From assembly GCA_947503275.1 (NCBI GenBank), contig CANNCZ010000002.1, positions 186,001 through 250,000 of the forward strand: DNA of 64,000 nucleotides, in the 5' to 3' direction. The notes beneath the pieces were generated by a model. It did no database searches, had not been told where the DNA came from, and saw only the letters and a list, made by a program, of their open reading frames with translations. Made by a program: the position numbers and the translations under genes. The DNA is from an uncultured Erythrobacter sp. (GTDB taxonomy: Bacteria; Pseudomonadota; Alphaproteobacteria; Sphingomonadales; Sphingomonadaceae). Below are positions 36,281 through 44,413 of this stretch, piece by piece. The first letter of the stretch is position 1; every line of letters begins with the position of its first letter.

Positions 36281-37030
36281 CTAGTTTCCGCTAAGCTGTT
36301 GGACGATGGCGTTGACCACGGCCTGTGTCTCAGCGGACAGTTCACCGGTCGGATCGCCTTCTGCAGCGCCCGTATCCGGAGCACTAAGTGCACCATTGTT
36401 AAGCGCCACTGAAGCGATCACCTGATTGGAGAAATCGTCCGGCTCGCCCGTATTGCGGGCCAGCCGTGCAATGGCGCTTTCCAAAGTCGCAATCCCGTCG
36501 CTGTCCAACTCACCGCCAAGCAAGCGGTCCTCGGCAGAGACGCTGGTGTCGACCGGAGTAAATTCAGCAGAGCGCGTTTCAATGCGCGCATCGCAAAGGG
36601 CCTGGATCGCAGCAATATCAGTGCTGCGTTCGCAAATGTCAGTGCCTTCGACGGCTTGCAGCAGGACTTGACGTTCTGCGTTGCTCAATTGTGCCAAGAC
36701 ACGGGCGGAATCGCCGTCGGACAATTGCGCGACTTCGCGCCTGCCTTCGCGCTCGGGTGAAACTTGTGCGACATTGTCATCGCCGCTCTCAGAATTGGCC
36801 TGCTCCAGCTGCGCCGCCCGAGTGCTGCGTGCATTGGCAACCGCTTCGGGAGTGATAGCGTCGGGGAAGTAAACCTTAGATGTCGCGTCTTCGGCTTGCG
36901 GGGTCACGGCTTCGGCTTGAGCCTCGGTAGCCGGTGCTTGAACGACAAAGGCGCTCTCATCGCGGGCAACTTCGTTCGCAGAGTCTTGGGCCAACGCAAA
37001 TGTTGGTGTGGCCAACAAAGCACCCGCCAA
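36281..37030 (-). CDS. Exported protein of unknown function in the curli locus
   Basis: This protein has about 249 residues and a signal-like start (LAGALLATPTFALAQD). The start codon is uncertain: no ATG is in frame. A TTG at 37030 gives a short signal peptide; a CTG overlapping the upstream stop at 37069 would give a fuller, basic N-region. The mature part is acidic, low in aromatic residues, with Ala/Glu-rich helices and two cysteines (Cys133, Cys146). It has no curlin repeats. It lies between the last curlin gene and csgH and overlaps the curlin reading frame end, so it probably takes part in curli biogenesis or is an accessory subunit. Not recognised as CsgE, CsgD or CsgC. Confidence 0.65.
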   Translation of the reverse strand: MAGALLATPTFALAQDSANEVARDESAFVVQAPATEAQAEAVTPQAEDATSKVYFPDAITPEAVANARSTRAAQLEQANSESGDDNVAQVSPEREGRREVAQLSDGDSARVLAQLSNAERQVLLQAVEGTDICERSTDIAAIQALCDARIETRSAEFTPVDTSVSAEDRLLGGELDSDGIATLESAIARLARNTGEPDDFSNQVIASVALNNGALSAPDTGAAEGDPTGELSAETQAVVNAIVQQLSGN

Positions 37031-37065
37031 TATCGCGTGACGCGAGAGAAGGCGGTTTGGCGCGA

Positions 37066-37749
37066 TCAGTTTGATCCGCCCGATGTGACGATGCCGCTAT
37101 TGGTTTGAACGATCAGCATCTCCTGACCGCCCGTTTGCGTAATGTTGAGGTCAGACAAACCGCTGCCATCCTGCACCCAATCCAATTGGTTGCCATTGTT
37201 CAGCTGCGTCGCGGTCATCGCATTGCCGTCACCATTCTGAGTGAGGCGCGCGAGATTGTCAGAGCCGTCTTGTGACAGGACCAAAGTGTTGTCTGATCCG
37301 GTTTGCGCAATTTCCGCTGCGGTTCCGATGGAGCCATTGTCGCGTTGAAATACCAAGGCTGCGTTGTCGCTGCCGTTTTGTGTGATGACAGCAATCGCTT
37401 GACCATCGCCCTCTTGAGCAAGGGTCGTTGCGTTGCGATCGCCGGTTTGCGTCACAAGCGCGATATGTTCGCCGCCGTCGCGTTGATCGAGATCGGCCAC
37501 ATTGTCGGTACCGTTCTGGCGCAACTCAGCCGTTTGGCCGGTGCCTGCCTGTTCAATATCAACCACATTGCCGCTGCCGATTTGATCGACAAACACATTG
37601 TCCGGCCCGGTCACAGGTACAGTGATCGTCTCACCTTCCGATTGCGCAGCCAGTGGAGCCGCCACAACGCCCAGCATTGCGCCCATAATCGGGATGCAAA
37701 GGGGCAGGCGAACGACATTGCGCAAGGTCACAGATTTGATCGATTCCAT
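37066..37749 (-). CDS. Curlin-repeat protein, minor subunit or nucleator candidate
   Basis: This 227-residue secreted protein has a signal peptide ending PLAAQ (about residue 36) and about eight imperfect curlin repeats of the Q-x-G-x2-N type (DQIGSGNVVDIEQAG, QNGTDNVADL, QTGDRNATTL). The N-terminal extension ETITVPVTGPDNVF and the non-repeat C-terminus distinguish it from the three large curlins. That layout suits a CsgB-like nucleator, but this is inference. It is 182 bp after the 468-residue curlin gene with a hairpin between. Confidence 0.82.
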   Translation of the reverse strand: MESIKSVTLRNVVRLPLCIPIMGAMLGVVAAPLAAQSEGETITVPVTGPDNVFVDQIGSGNVVDIEQAGTGQTAELRQNGTDNVADLDQRDGGEHIALVTQTGDRNATTLAQEGDGQAIAVITQNGSDNAALVFQRDNGSIGTAAEIAQTGSDNTLVLSQDGSDNLARLTQNGDGNAMTATQLNNGNQLDWVQDGSGLSDLNITQTGGQEMLIVQTNSGIVTSGGSN

Positions 37750-37893
37750 CGGTCTTCAATACTCTTAATTGGCTCGCATTGCGAGATATAAGCGCCTTAC
37801 ACAGCGCCCATTTGAACGCATAGCTGCCGAAAGATTGCCAAAAGATTGCAAAAAAGCCGCTTAGTCTCTGGCAGAGAGTGCAAAGTGCCGGGC

Positions 37894-37915
37894 GAGCATC
37901 AGCCCGCCCGACAAT
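37894..37915 (-). terminator. Hairpin after the 468-residue curlin gene
   Basis: CGGGCG and CGCCCG form a 6-bp stem around a 10-base loop, just after the stop at 37932 on the minus strand. The U-tract is poor. It may terminate partially and set the ratio of major to minor curlins. Confidence 0.4.
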
Positions 37916-37931
37916 TCACTTAGCGAATGTC

Positions 37932-39338
37932 TCAGCTACCTGGCAGAGAAATGCCATTGCTGTTGAGGAAATCGATCGCGTCATTCACGAACTGAGGAAC
38001 TTCCCCTTGAACGACGGTTGCGGAGTTTCCGTTACCGTTTTGAGTGACAGTCGATGTGCTTCCATCAAACTGGCCAACAACCGCGGTGTTGCCGAGGCCG
38101 AGCTGAGTGACAGTCGAGATGCTGCCATCCAATTGGCCGACAAGTGCGATGTTGCCTACGCCGTCTTGTGACACTTCAGACATGCTTCCATCGTCCTGTC
38201 CAACAGCGGCAATGTTGCCGTCGCCTTCCTGCAGAATGTCAGACATGCTGCCGCCATCCTGAAGAGCACCGGCAATGTTGCCATTACCGATTTGTTCGAT
38301 GTCAGAGACGCTGTCGTTGAACTGACCAGCAAACGCGATGTTCTCCGTTCCGGTCTGGACGATAGCGGAATCGTTGTCATCGCCTTGGATCGCACCAGCA
38401 AGGTTGAATGAACCCTCTTGCGAGATGCTGCTTGTGCTGCCGTCACCCAGTTGAGCCGAACCAGCAGCGTTTTCGCCGCCAACATCGAGGGCGTTCTGAT
38501 CGATGAAGCTGAAGTTGTCAGAGCCATCTTGGAAAGCGCCAGCAAGGTTGCCGTCAGCACCCAAGCCAGTCAGGCCGACATTGCCCTGATCGATCGCGAC
38601 AAGGTTGCCAGAACCGCCGCCCTGATCGACAAACGCTTCGCTGCCATCGCTGTCTTGCGCGACAAAGACAAAAGACGGGGCGCCGGTGCCAGATTGGTTA
38701 ACCTGAGCAAAAGCGTTGGTGCCACCGATAGTACCTTGGGTGACCGAAGCGTCATTGGTGTCGTTAATCTGTGTGACGAAAGCTTCATTTCCGAGGCCAG
38801 CTTGCACCACTAGAGTGGAGTTATCGAAACCGTCTTGGATGACGGTAGCGATTGCGTTTTGCGAACCGTTGATGGTTCCACCGACGAGATCAGTGTTGCC
38901 TTGGTCGATATCAACAAAGTTGTTGATGCCGCCACCTTGAGTGACCGTTGCGCTCGCACTGACCGAGTTTTCCTGATCGACAGTGGCAGTGTTGAGGTCA
39001 GCGGTATCAGTCTGATTGATAGTAGCTTCGCCGAAACCGCCATTGCCGGTTTGAGTGATAATCGCGCTTCCATCAATACCAGCTTGATTGGTGGTTGCAG
39101 TATCGCCGTTCAACGCGTCCTGATTGATGTCAGAATTGTTGCCAGTGCTCGACTGAGTAACAGAAGCTGTGTTCTCGTCGCTGTTTTGATCGACTGTCGA
39201 AGTGTTCGAACCGGTTTGCGTGACATTGGCACCGTTGCCATTGCCATTTTGAGTAACCGTCGAAGTGCTTTGCGCAAATGCTGGACCGGAAATGGCCAGA
39301 GCCAGAACCGATGCGCCTGTCAGTATCACTTTATTCAT
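37932..39338 (-). CDS. Major curlin-repeat amyloid protein (CsgA-like), 468 aa
   Basis: This secreted protein has a signal peptide ending PAFAQ (residue 23) followed by some twenty curlin repeats. Clear units are STVTQNGNGNGANVTQTG and DQNSDENTASVTQSSTGNNS; a run near residues 335-430 has the spacing Q-x-G-x2-N repeated about every 19-22 residues. Repeats are serine, asparagine, aspartate and glutamine rich with no cysteine. It is secreted through CsgG and assembles into cell-surface amyloid. Three times the usual length of E. coli CsgA. It has its own 342-bp upstream region. Confidence 0.88.
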   Translation of the reverse strand: MNKVILTGASVLALAISGPAFAQSTSTVTQNGNGNGANVTQTGSNTSTVDQNSDENTASVTQSSTGNNSDINQDALNGDTATTNQAGIDGSAIITQTGNGGFGEATINQTDTADLNTATVDQENSVSASATVTQGGGINNFVDIDQGNTDLVGGTINGSQNAIATVIQDGFDNSTLVVQAGLGNEAFVTQINDTNDASVTQGTIGGTNAFAQVNQSGTGAPSFVFVAQDSDGSEAFVDQGGGSGNLVAIDQGNVGLTGLGADGNLAGAFQDGSDNFSFIDQNALDVGGENAAGSAQLGDGSTSSISQEGSFNLAGAIQGDDNDSAIVQTGTENIAFAGQFNDSVSDIEQIGNGNIAGALQDGGSMSDILQEGDGNIAAVGQDDGSMSEVSQDGVGNIALVGQLDGSISTVTQLGLGNTAVVGQFDGSTSTVTQNGNGNSATVVQGEVPQFVNDAIDFLNSNGISLPGS

Positions 39339-39680
39339 AATTTACCCCTATTGAGCCTTACTTGCAGAATGCGACCCGGGGACGTTTTCGCCCCTCGGTT
39401 TTGCATAGCTAACGCGCGCGTTGCCGAAACAGCGCTCGCCTTGCTTGCTTTTCTTTTGACCCTCACGCTGCTGGATAGCCGACAGCGAACCTCTCATGCG
39501 ATTGAACTGCGCACTTGTCTGATTATGAGACGAATGCGTAGCCAACCTTATGATTTCTTTGCCCGCGGTTCTTTCGTCGCGTTGCTGTTAATTGGGGGAA
39601 CATAACTCCCCCGAATTCAATCTTTCATCACAGCTATAACGTCTGTAGCATCCCACAGGTTCAAAGCTGTCAGTATTATC
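39339..39680 (-). other. Intergenic region upstream of the 468-residue curlin gene
   Basis: A 342-bp stretch with no supported gene. A Shine-Dalgarno AGGGGTAA precedes the curlin ATG at 39338. A promoter is expected here because it is the longest gap within the curlin array, but I see no clear -35/-10 or operator. The long plus-strand frames crossing it are shadows of the curlin codon pattern. Confidence 0.5.
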
Positions 39681-39929
39681 TCATGGTGTAGGCGCTACCC
39701 CCTGTGTGGCGGTGACCGAAGAAAGGTTGGAAGAGCCATCTTGCGTGACATCGGCCGTGATGCCTGTCCCCGTCTGCTCAATTCCAGATGAATTGCCTGC
39801 GCCTTGTTGATTGACCGTTGCAGCCAAATCATCGCCGTTTTGAAGCACTGCTGATGAGCTTTGCGCAAAGGCCGGTGCGCCTGCTGCCAAAGCGATGATT
39901 GACGCTCGGGCCAATACAACTTTGTTCAT
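39681..39929 (-). CDS. Miniature curlin-repeat protein, 82 aa
   Basis: This is a short secreted protein with a signal peptide ending PAFAQ and only about two to three curlin units (VLQNGDDLAATVNQQGAGNS, GIEQTGTGITADVTQDG). I use the ATG at 39929 with AGGGGG upstream. Its signal peptide and first unit resemble those of the 468-residue curlin, so it looks like a shortened duplicate. It could be a capping or nucleating subunit, or a decaying copy; intact signal, ribosome site and stop argue against simple decay. Confidence 0.7.
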   Translation of the reverse strand: MNKVVLARASIIALAAGAPAFAQSSSAVLQNGDDLAATVNQQGAGNSSGIEQTGTGITADVTQDGSSNLSSVTATQGVAPTP

Positions 39930-40050
39930 CAAAAGTGCCCCCTTATGGATGAGCCGCGCAGTGGCTTGGCCATCCGGCGGGGACAAAATTGCCCCCATTT
40001 CTTAGCCGCAAGACGAACCCCCCGCCCATCTTGATGCATTTGGTGTGACA

Positions 40051-40073
40051 CCGGACGAGCCCCGCTCGCCCGG
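40051..40073 (-). terminator. Hairpin after the 350-residue curlin gene
   Basis: CCGGACGAGC and GCTCGCCCGG pair with one mismatch around a short CCC loop 23 bp after the stop at 40096. There is little U-tract, so strength is uncertain. Confidence 0.5.
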
Positions 40074-40095
40074 CATCTCATATTCAAATCATCGC

Positions 40096-41148
40096 TTAGT
40101 TTACGATCATAATCGGCACTACCGCCGACCCTTGGGTTACCGTGGCAGAGTTACCATCACCGGTTTGCATCACAGTCGACGTGTTCGCGCCAAACTGGTT
40201 CACATCAGCAAAGTTACCTGAACCTTCCTGCACGATGGTGCTGATCGCATTATCGCCGATTTGTTCGTTTTCTGCGATGTTGCTGCCACCGGCGACAAGA
40301 GCGTTCTGCGTAATCGTGCTCTGATTGCCGCCTCCTTCTTGCAGGATGGCCGCGCTGTTGTCGTTACCGTCGCCGCCGGCAGTTGTGCCCTGGTCGATGT
40401 CTGCAAGGTTGGTAGCGCCGGTCCCGATTTGGACGACGAAGGCAGAGTTGCCGACGCTGTCCTGCAGGATATCAACCGCATCAGCAGTACCCAATTGCTG
40501 TACAAAAGCGGTGCCGCCACTACCGTTGGTAGCACCTTGGGTCACAAATGCTTGATTGAAACCATCCGCGCCGGTTTGTTCAATCGTTGATGTTTGATCG
40601 AGGCCACCCTGGATGGTCAGCGCGAGGTTGTCCGAACCAGCTTGCGTGATGGAGGAGTTAGCATTTTCTGCGGTCGCGACTGTGCCCCCGAATTGCGCGG
40701 TGTCACCTTGTTGGATTGCTGCGAAACTGCGCTCTCCGGCGTCCTGAGTGATCGATCCCGTACCATTGACTGAATTGGTTTGCGTAATTTCGGCAGTTGT
40801 CGCGTCGGATACGCCAGCGCCTTGAGCGATACCGGCAACGTTGCCGTCCGACGTGCCGTCCTGAATGACGTCAGCAAACGAGTCCACACCAGCCTGAGCG
40901 ACATTTGCCGTATTCGAGCCACTCGCTGTCTGATCAATGTCGGAATCGTTGTTGCTGCCCGACTGACCAACAGTCGCCGCATTGCCATCACCGATCTGAT
41001 CAATGTCAGACACGTTAGAACCCGTTTGGGTTACATTAGCGCCGTTGCCGTTGCCGGTTTGGGTCACATCCGAAATGCTCTGCGCAAAAGCCGGTCCGGC
41101 TGTTGCGAGCGCCAAGATGGAGGCGGCTGTGAAAATGGTCTTTTTCAT
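40096..41148 (-). CDS. Curlin-repeat amyloid protein, 350 aa
   Basis: I use the ATG at 41148 (MKKTIFTAASIL...), with GAGGG upstream; the longer frame overlaps the preceding gene. A signal peptide ending PAFAQ is followed by about fifteen curlin repeats (DVTQTGNGNGANVTQTG, DIDQIGDGNAATVGQSG and similar). The first repeats are nearly identical to those of the 468-residue curlin, indicating duplication. No cysteine. Secreted substrate of CsgG; probable structural subunit. Confidence 0.88.
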   Translation of the reverse strand: MKKTIFTAASILALATAGPAFAQSISDVTQTGNGNGANVTQTGSNVSDIDQIGDGNAATVGQSGSNNDSDIDQTASGSNTANVAQAGVDSFADVIQDGTSDGNVAGIAQGAGVSDATTAEITQTNSVNGTGSITQDAGERSFAAIQQGDTAQFGGTVATAENANSSITQAGSDNLALTIQGGLDQTSTIEQTGADGFNQAFVTQGATNGSGGTAFVQQLGTADAVDILQDSVGNSAFVVQIGTGATNLADIDQGTTAGGDGNDNSAAILQEGGGNQSTITQNALVAGGSNIAENEQIGDNAISTIVQEGSGNFADVNQFGANTSTVMQTGDGNSATVTQGSAVVPIMIVN

Positions 41149-41206
41149 GATTATTGTACCCTCTTCAGTTACTTGTTTTGTGGTTCGAATGAATTTGCGA
41201 AGTGCT

Positions 41207-42568
41207 TTAGGATGGAGCGACGACATTCTGGCTGACGGTCACGGCGTTGCTGTTGCCCGTCTGTGTAACTCCGGAAACGTCACCCGTGCCGCCTTGCGAC
41301 ACGATCGCGCTGTTCGTATTGCCGTCTTGCATGATGGTCGATGTGGTCATCGATGCGCCTAAGACTGTTGTCAGTGATGCACTGTTGTCATCGCCCGTTT
41401 GCGTAATCATCGACGCGCCCAGATTGCCACTTTGCATCACGGTTGATGTGTTGCCCGAGCCAGCATTCTGATCAATGTTCGACGTGTTCTCACTGCCAAT
41501 TTGGGTCACAAACGCCATGGCGCCTGTATCAATCTGATCAGTGATCGAACTGTTCATATTGCCCGATTGGTTGACGTTATTCACTGCGTCTTGGCCCGGC
41601 TGATTAACCGATGCAAAGTTGTCATTCCCGCCTTGCACGAAAGTTGCAGAGTTATTCTGGTTGCTCGTTGAGCTGGCGCCGTCGCCTTGACTTACAATGC
41701 GCGCCTCGTTGCGATCGCCTGATTGATCCACTGAGGCAAGATTGAGTTCGCTGATTTGACGGATCACAACCTCATTGTTGTCGCCGCCCTGAGTGACAAA
41801 AACCTCGTTATCATCGTCCAGCGGGCCAAGTCCGTCGATACCCTGCTGAACGTCAGACACGTTGTCATTGCCAGTCTGGGTGATGGTGGCTTCTTGATTG
41901 TCGGAGATATCACCCTGCACCAAAGTCTGCGTGTTGCGCAGGCCCAATTGGGTTACAATCGCGTCGCTGTTTGAGGCGCGTTGGTTGACGGTCGAAATGT
42001 TATCTTCGCCGCCTTGAGAAACCTCAGCGTTCTGATTGTTATCATTCGTTTGCGTGATGGTGCTGGTGCCGCGGTCCCCGAATTGATCAAGGTCAATCGT
42101 GCCATCAATATTGTTTTGCAGGATGGTCGAAATGTTGTCGTCGCCATCCTGAAAGATGTCCGCGGCGTTATCGACATTAGACTGGTTGACGGTCGAACTG
42201 TTGTTCAGCCCACCTTGAACCAAAGTAACCTCCATCTCAGTGCCGCTTTGCGTCACATTCGAAAGGTTGGCATCGCCAAATTGAGTGGAGTCGACCGATT
42301 GATTGGCCCCAGCTTGGGTGACGTCGCTGGTGTTAGTCACCAGCGCAGGAGCACCCAGATCGAACCCATTTTGATCCACTACGACCGAGCTATCGTCTGC
42401 ACTTTGCTCAACCGTCGACAGGTTGCCACCATCGGGACCACCCTGTGTGACCATCACATCACTGTCATTGCCAGTTTGATTAATCGTACTGTCATTGCTT
42501 TGTGCAAGAGCAGGTGCACTCACAGTTAGAGCCAGTGTGGATGCCGCTACGTATACGTAGTTCTTCAT
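41207..42568 (-). CDS. Curlin-repeat amyloid protein, 453 aa
   Basis: This secreted protein has a signal peptide ending PALAQ (residue 23) and about twenty curlin repeats, such as TINQTGNDSDVMVTQGG, STVNQRASNSDAIVTQLG and NVNQSGNMNSSITDQI. It is the first curlin after csgG and overlaps none of its neighbours; its stop is 58 bp before the next curlin start. The repeats are more divergent from each other than in the 350-residue curlin. Probable fibre subunit. Confidence 0.88.
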   Translation of the reverse strand: MKNYVYVAASTLALTVSAPALAQSNDSTINQTGNDSDVMVTQGGPDGGNLSTVEQSADDSSVVVDQNGFDLGAPALVTNTSDVTQAGANQSVDSTQFGDANLSNVTQSGTEMEVTLVQGGLNNSSTVNQSNVDNAADIFQDGDDNISTILQNNIDGTIDLDQFGDRGTSTITQTNDNNQNAEVSQGGEDNISTVNQRASNSDAIVTQLGLRNTQTLVQGDISDNQEATITQTGNDNVSDVQQGIDGLGPLDDDNEVFVTQGGDNNEVVIRQISELNLASVDQSGDRNEARIVSQGDGASSTSNQNNSATFVQGGNDNFASVNQPGQDAVNNVNQSGNMNSSITDQIDTGAMAFVTQIGSENTSNIDQNAGSGNTSTVMQSGNLGASMITQTGDDNSASLTTVLGASMTTSTIMQDGNTNSAIVSQGGTGDVSGVTQTGNSNAVTVSQNVVAPS

Positions 42569-42755
42569 ATTGCTTCATCTCCCCAACCAGGCGATGACAA
42601 CAAAACACCACGGCGCATTCAGATGCCGGGTTATCAGGTTACCGCCTTCAAATTCCTGCACGCATCGGAGTTGCAGCTCCTTTGCGTGCGTTTTTGCGAC
42701 CCAAACCATGCGCCCGGATTTTTAACCGGTGCGCACACTCATCGCAATTTATCGG
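42569..42755 (-). other. Gap between csgG and the first curlin gene, with a hairpin
   Basis: 187 bp without a gene. On the minus strand, TGCGCACCGG and CCGGGCGCA (about 42708-42735) form an imperfect stem around TTAAAAAT soon after the csgG stop. It may terminate or attenuate csgFG transcription before the curlins; the curlin ATG has no strong Shine-Dalgarno that I can see. Confidence 0.4.
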
Positions 42756-43724
42756 CTAGGACCCTCCGTCCTCGCCATCTTCACTTTCAACTACGGTCAA
42801 GGCGGTCAAAGAACCAGCCCGCTCAACCGCTTCTTGCACATCTCTCGCTTCGTAGATGCCATCGCGCTCCGCACGATAGGTCGTCATCAAAGCCTCGGTT
42901 TGATCCATGTCGGCGAACCGCCAAAGACCCAGATCAACCCCTTCAAGGACCAATCCGTAAACGGCCTTTTCGATCGCTTGTTGTAACGCGACCTGATCGG
43001 GCTCGTTCGAAGTGATACCCCATTCCGCCTCTAACAATTCGCGGAATGCGACAAAGCGATAAGCGCTTGCGCCGATTGCCTGACTGGCGATGGTTTTGGA
43101 GGCTTGGACGTTGGTGAGAACCTCGCCGGTCCGCACAGAGACGGCGCGCAAATACACCGTCACGGTATCCTGACGATACTCGGTCCGCGCACCAATGCCG
43201 AGGAACGCCGCGCCAGCACCACCAGTGACAGTGTTGGTGTCATACCCGACAATGCCGCCTTCGAGCAGGACGCCCGCAAACAGCAGCGCTGGCAAAGCGT
43301 TGGGATCAACTTCCTCTTCGCCCAGATACCGGCGGCGCATTTCACCAATGATCTGGCGTTCTTTTAGGAGGTTATCGAGCCGTTCACGCTCAACAACGGT
43401 GAACCATTGCCGGTTGCCTGCATCCTGCAACGCCTTGACCAGGATTGATCCTGCGCCTTGCGTTACGGCGCGCGACAAGGTCTGGCCTGTATTGCTGGGG
43501 CGGAACTGCCCGGTTTGATCGGTAAAGCCATAGACCGCAATCGCGACCTGCCGTTGAGGACCGGGTAGATCCTGAAGCAGATTTTGCGTCTGCGTTTTCT
43601 TTGGGAAATAAGCGAGACTGGTTTCTTCGGGCAGCAGGTCGCGGCCGTTTTGCCCAACGCTCATACACCCGCTCAGGCCCAGAGCCAGCGCAGCCAGCAC
43701 GCCCAGTTTCGAAAGCACTCGCAT
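42756..43724 (-). CDS. csgG: Curli secretion channel lipoprotein CsgG
   Basis: This 322-residue outer-membrane lipoprotein forms the secretion pore for curlins. The lipobox is LGLSGC (Cys at about residue 20), followed by PGPQRQVAIAVYGFTDQTGQF and GAGSILVKALQDAG, which are hallmark CsgG segments. VVERERLDNLLKERQI and LLFAGVLLEGGIVGYD also match. The start is the ATG at 43724, overlapping the csgF TGA by one base. It is followed by the curlin array on the same strand. Confidence 0.93.
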   Translation of the reverse strand: MRVLSKLGVLAALALGLSGCMSVGQNGRDLLPEETSLAYFPKKTQTQNLLQDLPGPQRQVAIAVYGFTDQTGQFRPSNTGQTLSRAVTQGAGSILVKALQDAGNRQWFTVVERERLDNLLKERQIIGEMRRRYLGEEEVDPNALPALLFAGVLLEGGIVGYDTNTVTGGAGAAFLGIGARTEYRQDTVTVYLRAVSVRTGEVLTNVQASKTIASQAIGASAYRFVAFRELLEAEWGITSNEPDQVALQQAIEKAVYGLVLEGVDLGLWRFADMDQTEALMTTYRAERDGIYEARDVQEAVERAGSLTALTVVESEDGEDGGS

Positions 43725-44146
43725 CAATTCACCTCAATGAAGAGTGGGATCACGATGCGTGTTTCTTCGCCGCTATCATCGTTGCGGATGATCAGCGTGA
43801 CATCATCAAGCGAGCGGAAGAACTCAATCGTCTGGCCGCCAAAGCTGATCGTGCCCTGCTCCTGCGGATTGTCGCCAAAGATCGCGTCAACGATCTGCGA
43901 TGAAAGCGCCGACAACAGGCGCGATTCCAACTGACGAGCAAAAATGCTGGATTGGTTGTTGCGATCAACCGCATCGGGATCGCTGGTGTCATTTTGCGCG
44001 TTTGCGATGCCCAAAATGTGATTTGAATTGAACGGGTTGCCGCCAAAAGTGGGGCTGATCGGTTGATGGACCAGATCTTGAGCCATAGCTGGGCTTGCGA
44101 ATGCAAGGCATGTTGTTGCCAAAGCGACCGCTGTAAAGCGCATCAT
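43724..44146 (-). CDS. csgF: Curli assembly protein CsgF
   Basis: This 140-residue exported protein has a signal peptide ending PAMAQ and then QDLVHQPISPTFGGNPFNSNHIL. Its mature N-terminus inserts into the CsgG pore in characterised systems, and the pattern PxFGGNPxN is diagnostic. It couples secretion to nucleation at the cell surface. First gene of the locus, with csgG directly after it. No csgE was found in between or on either side. Confidence 0.92.
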   Translation of the reverse strand: MMRFTAVALATTCLAFASPAMAQDLVHQPISPTFGGNPFNSNHILGIANAQNDTSDPDAVDRNNQSSIFARQLESRLLSALSSQIVDAIFGDNPQEQGTISFGGQTIEFFRSLDDVTLIIRNDDSGEETRIVIPLFIEVN

Positions 44147-44413
44147 GTTAATCCCTTCTGCCCCGAGGGACAGCCCTTACCAGTGTTAACCATTCAAAGC
44201 GTAGCACCACGCCACCTTTTGACCGCGAGTCGACAGAAGACATAACAGTTTCAAGCGCTTTGGCTAGCAAATCCGGGGGCTTCGCGGGTGTTTGGCGGAT
44301 GCGTACAACACGCCAGCGACACCCGTGAAGATACACAATGATACACTTATGGTTAACGGCAAGGTAGGCAGGGCGGCGCAGCCAGAGAGCCCCATTTCGC
44401 TCTTTTTCGGACG
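44147..44413 (-). other. Intergenic region between metH2 and csgF
   Basis: 267 bp with no supported gene. It should contain the csgFG promoter (reading leftwards), but no clear sigma-factor or regulator site is visible. A plausible Shine-Dalgarno (AGAAGGGAT) precedes csgF. Confidence 0.4.

Noticed and set aside
38835..39605. A 256-codon plus-strand frame crossing the curlin promoter region
   Set aside because: Most of it mirrors the curlin repeats; no ribosome site and no homologous motif.
37066..42568. Regular repeats suggesting a CRISPR array or tandem satellite
   Set aside because: The repeat period of about 60-66 bp follows the 20-22 residue curlin unit in an open frame, and units are imperfect with no constant repeat and unique spacer.
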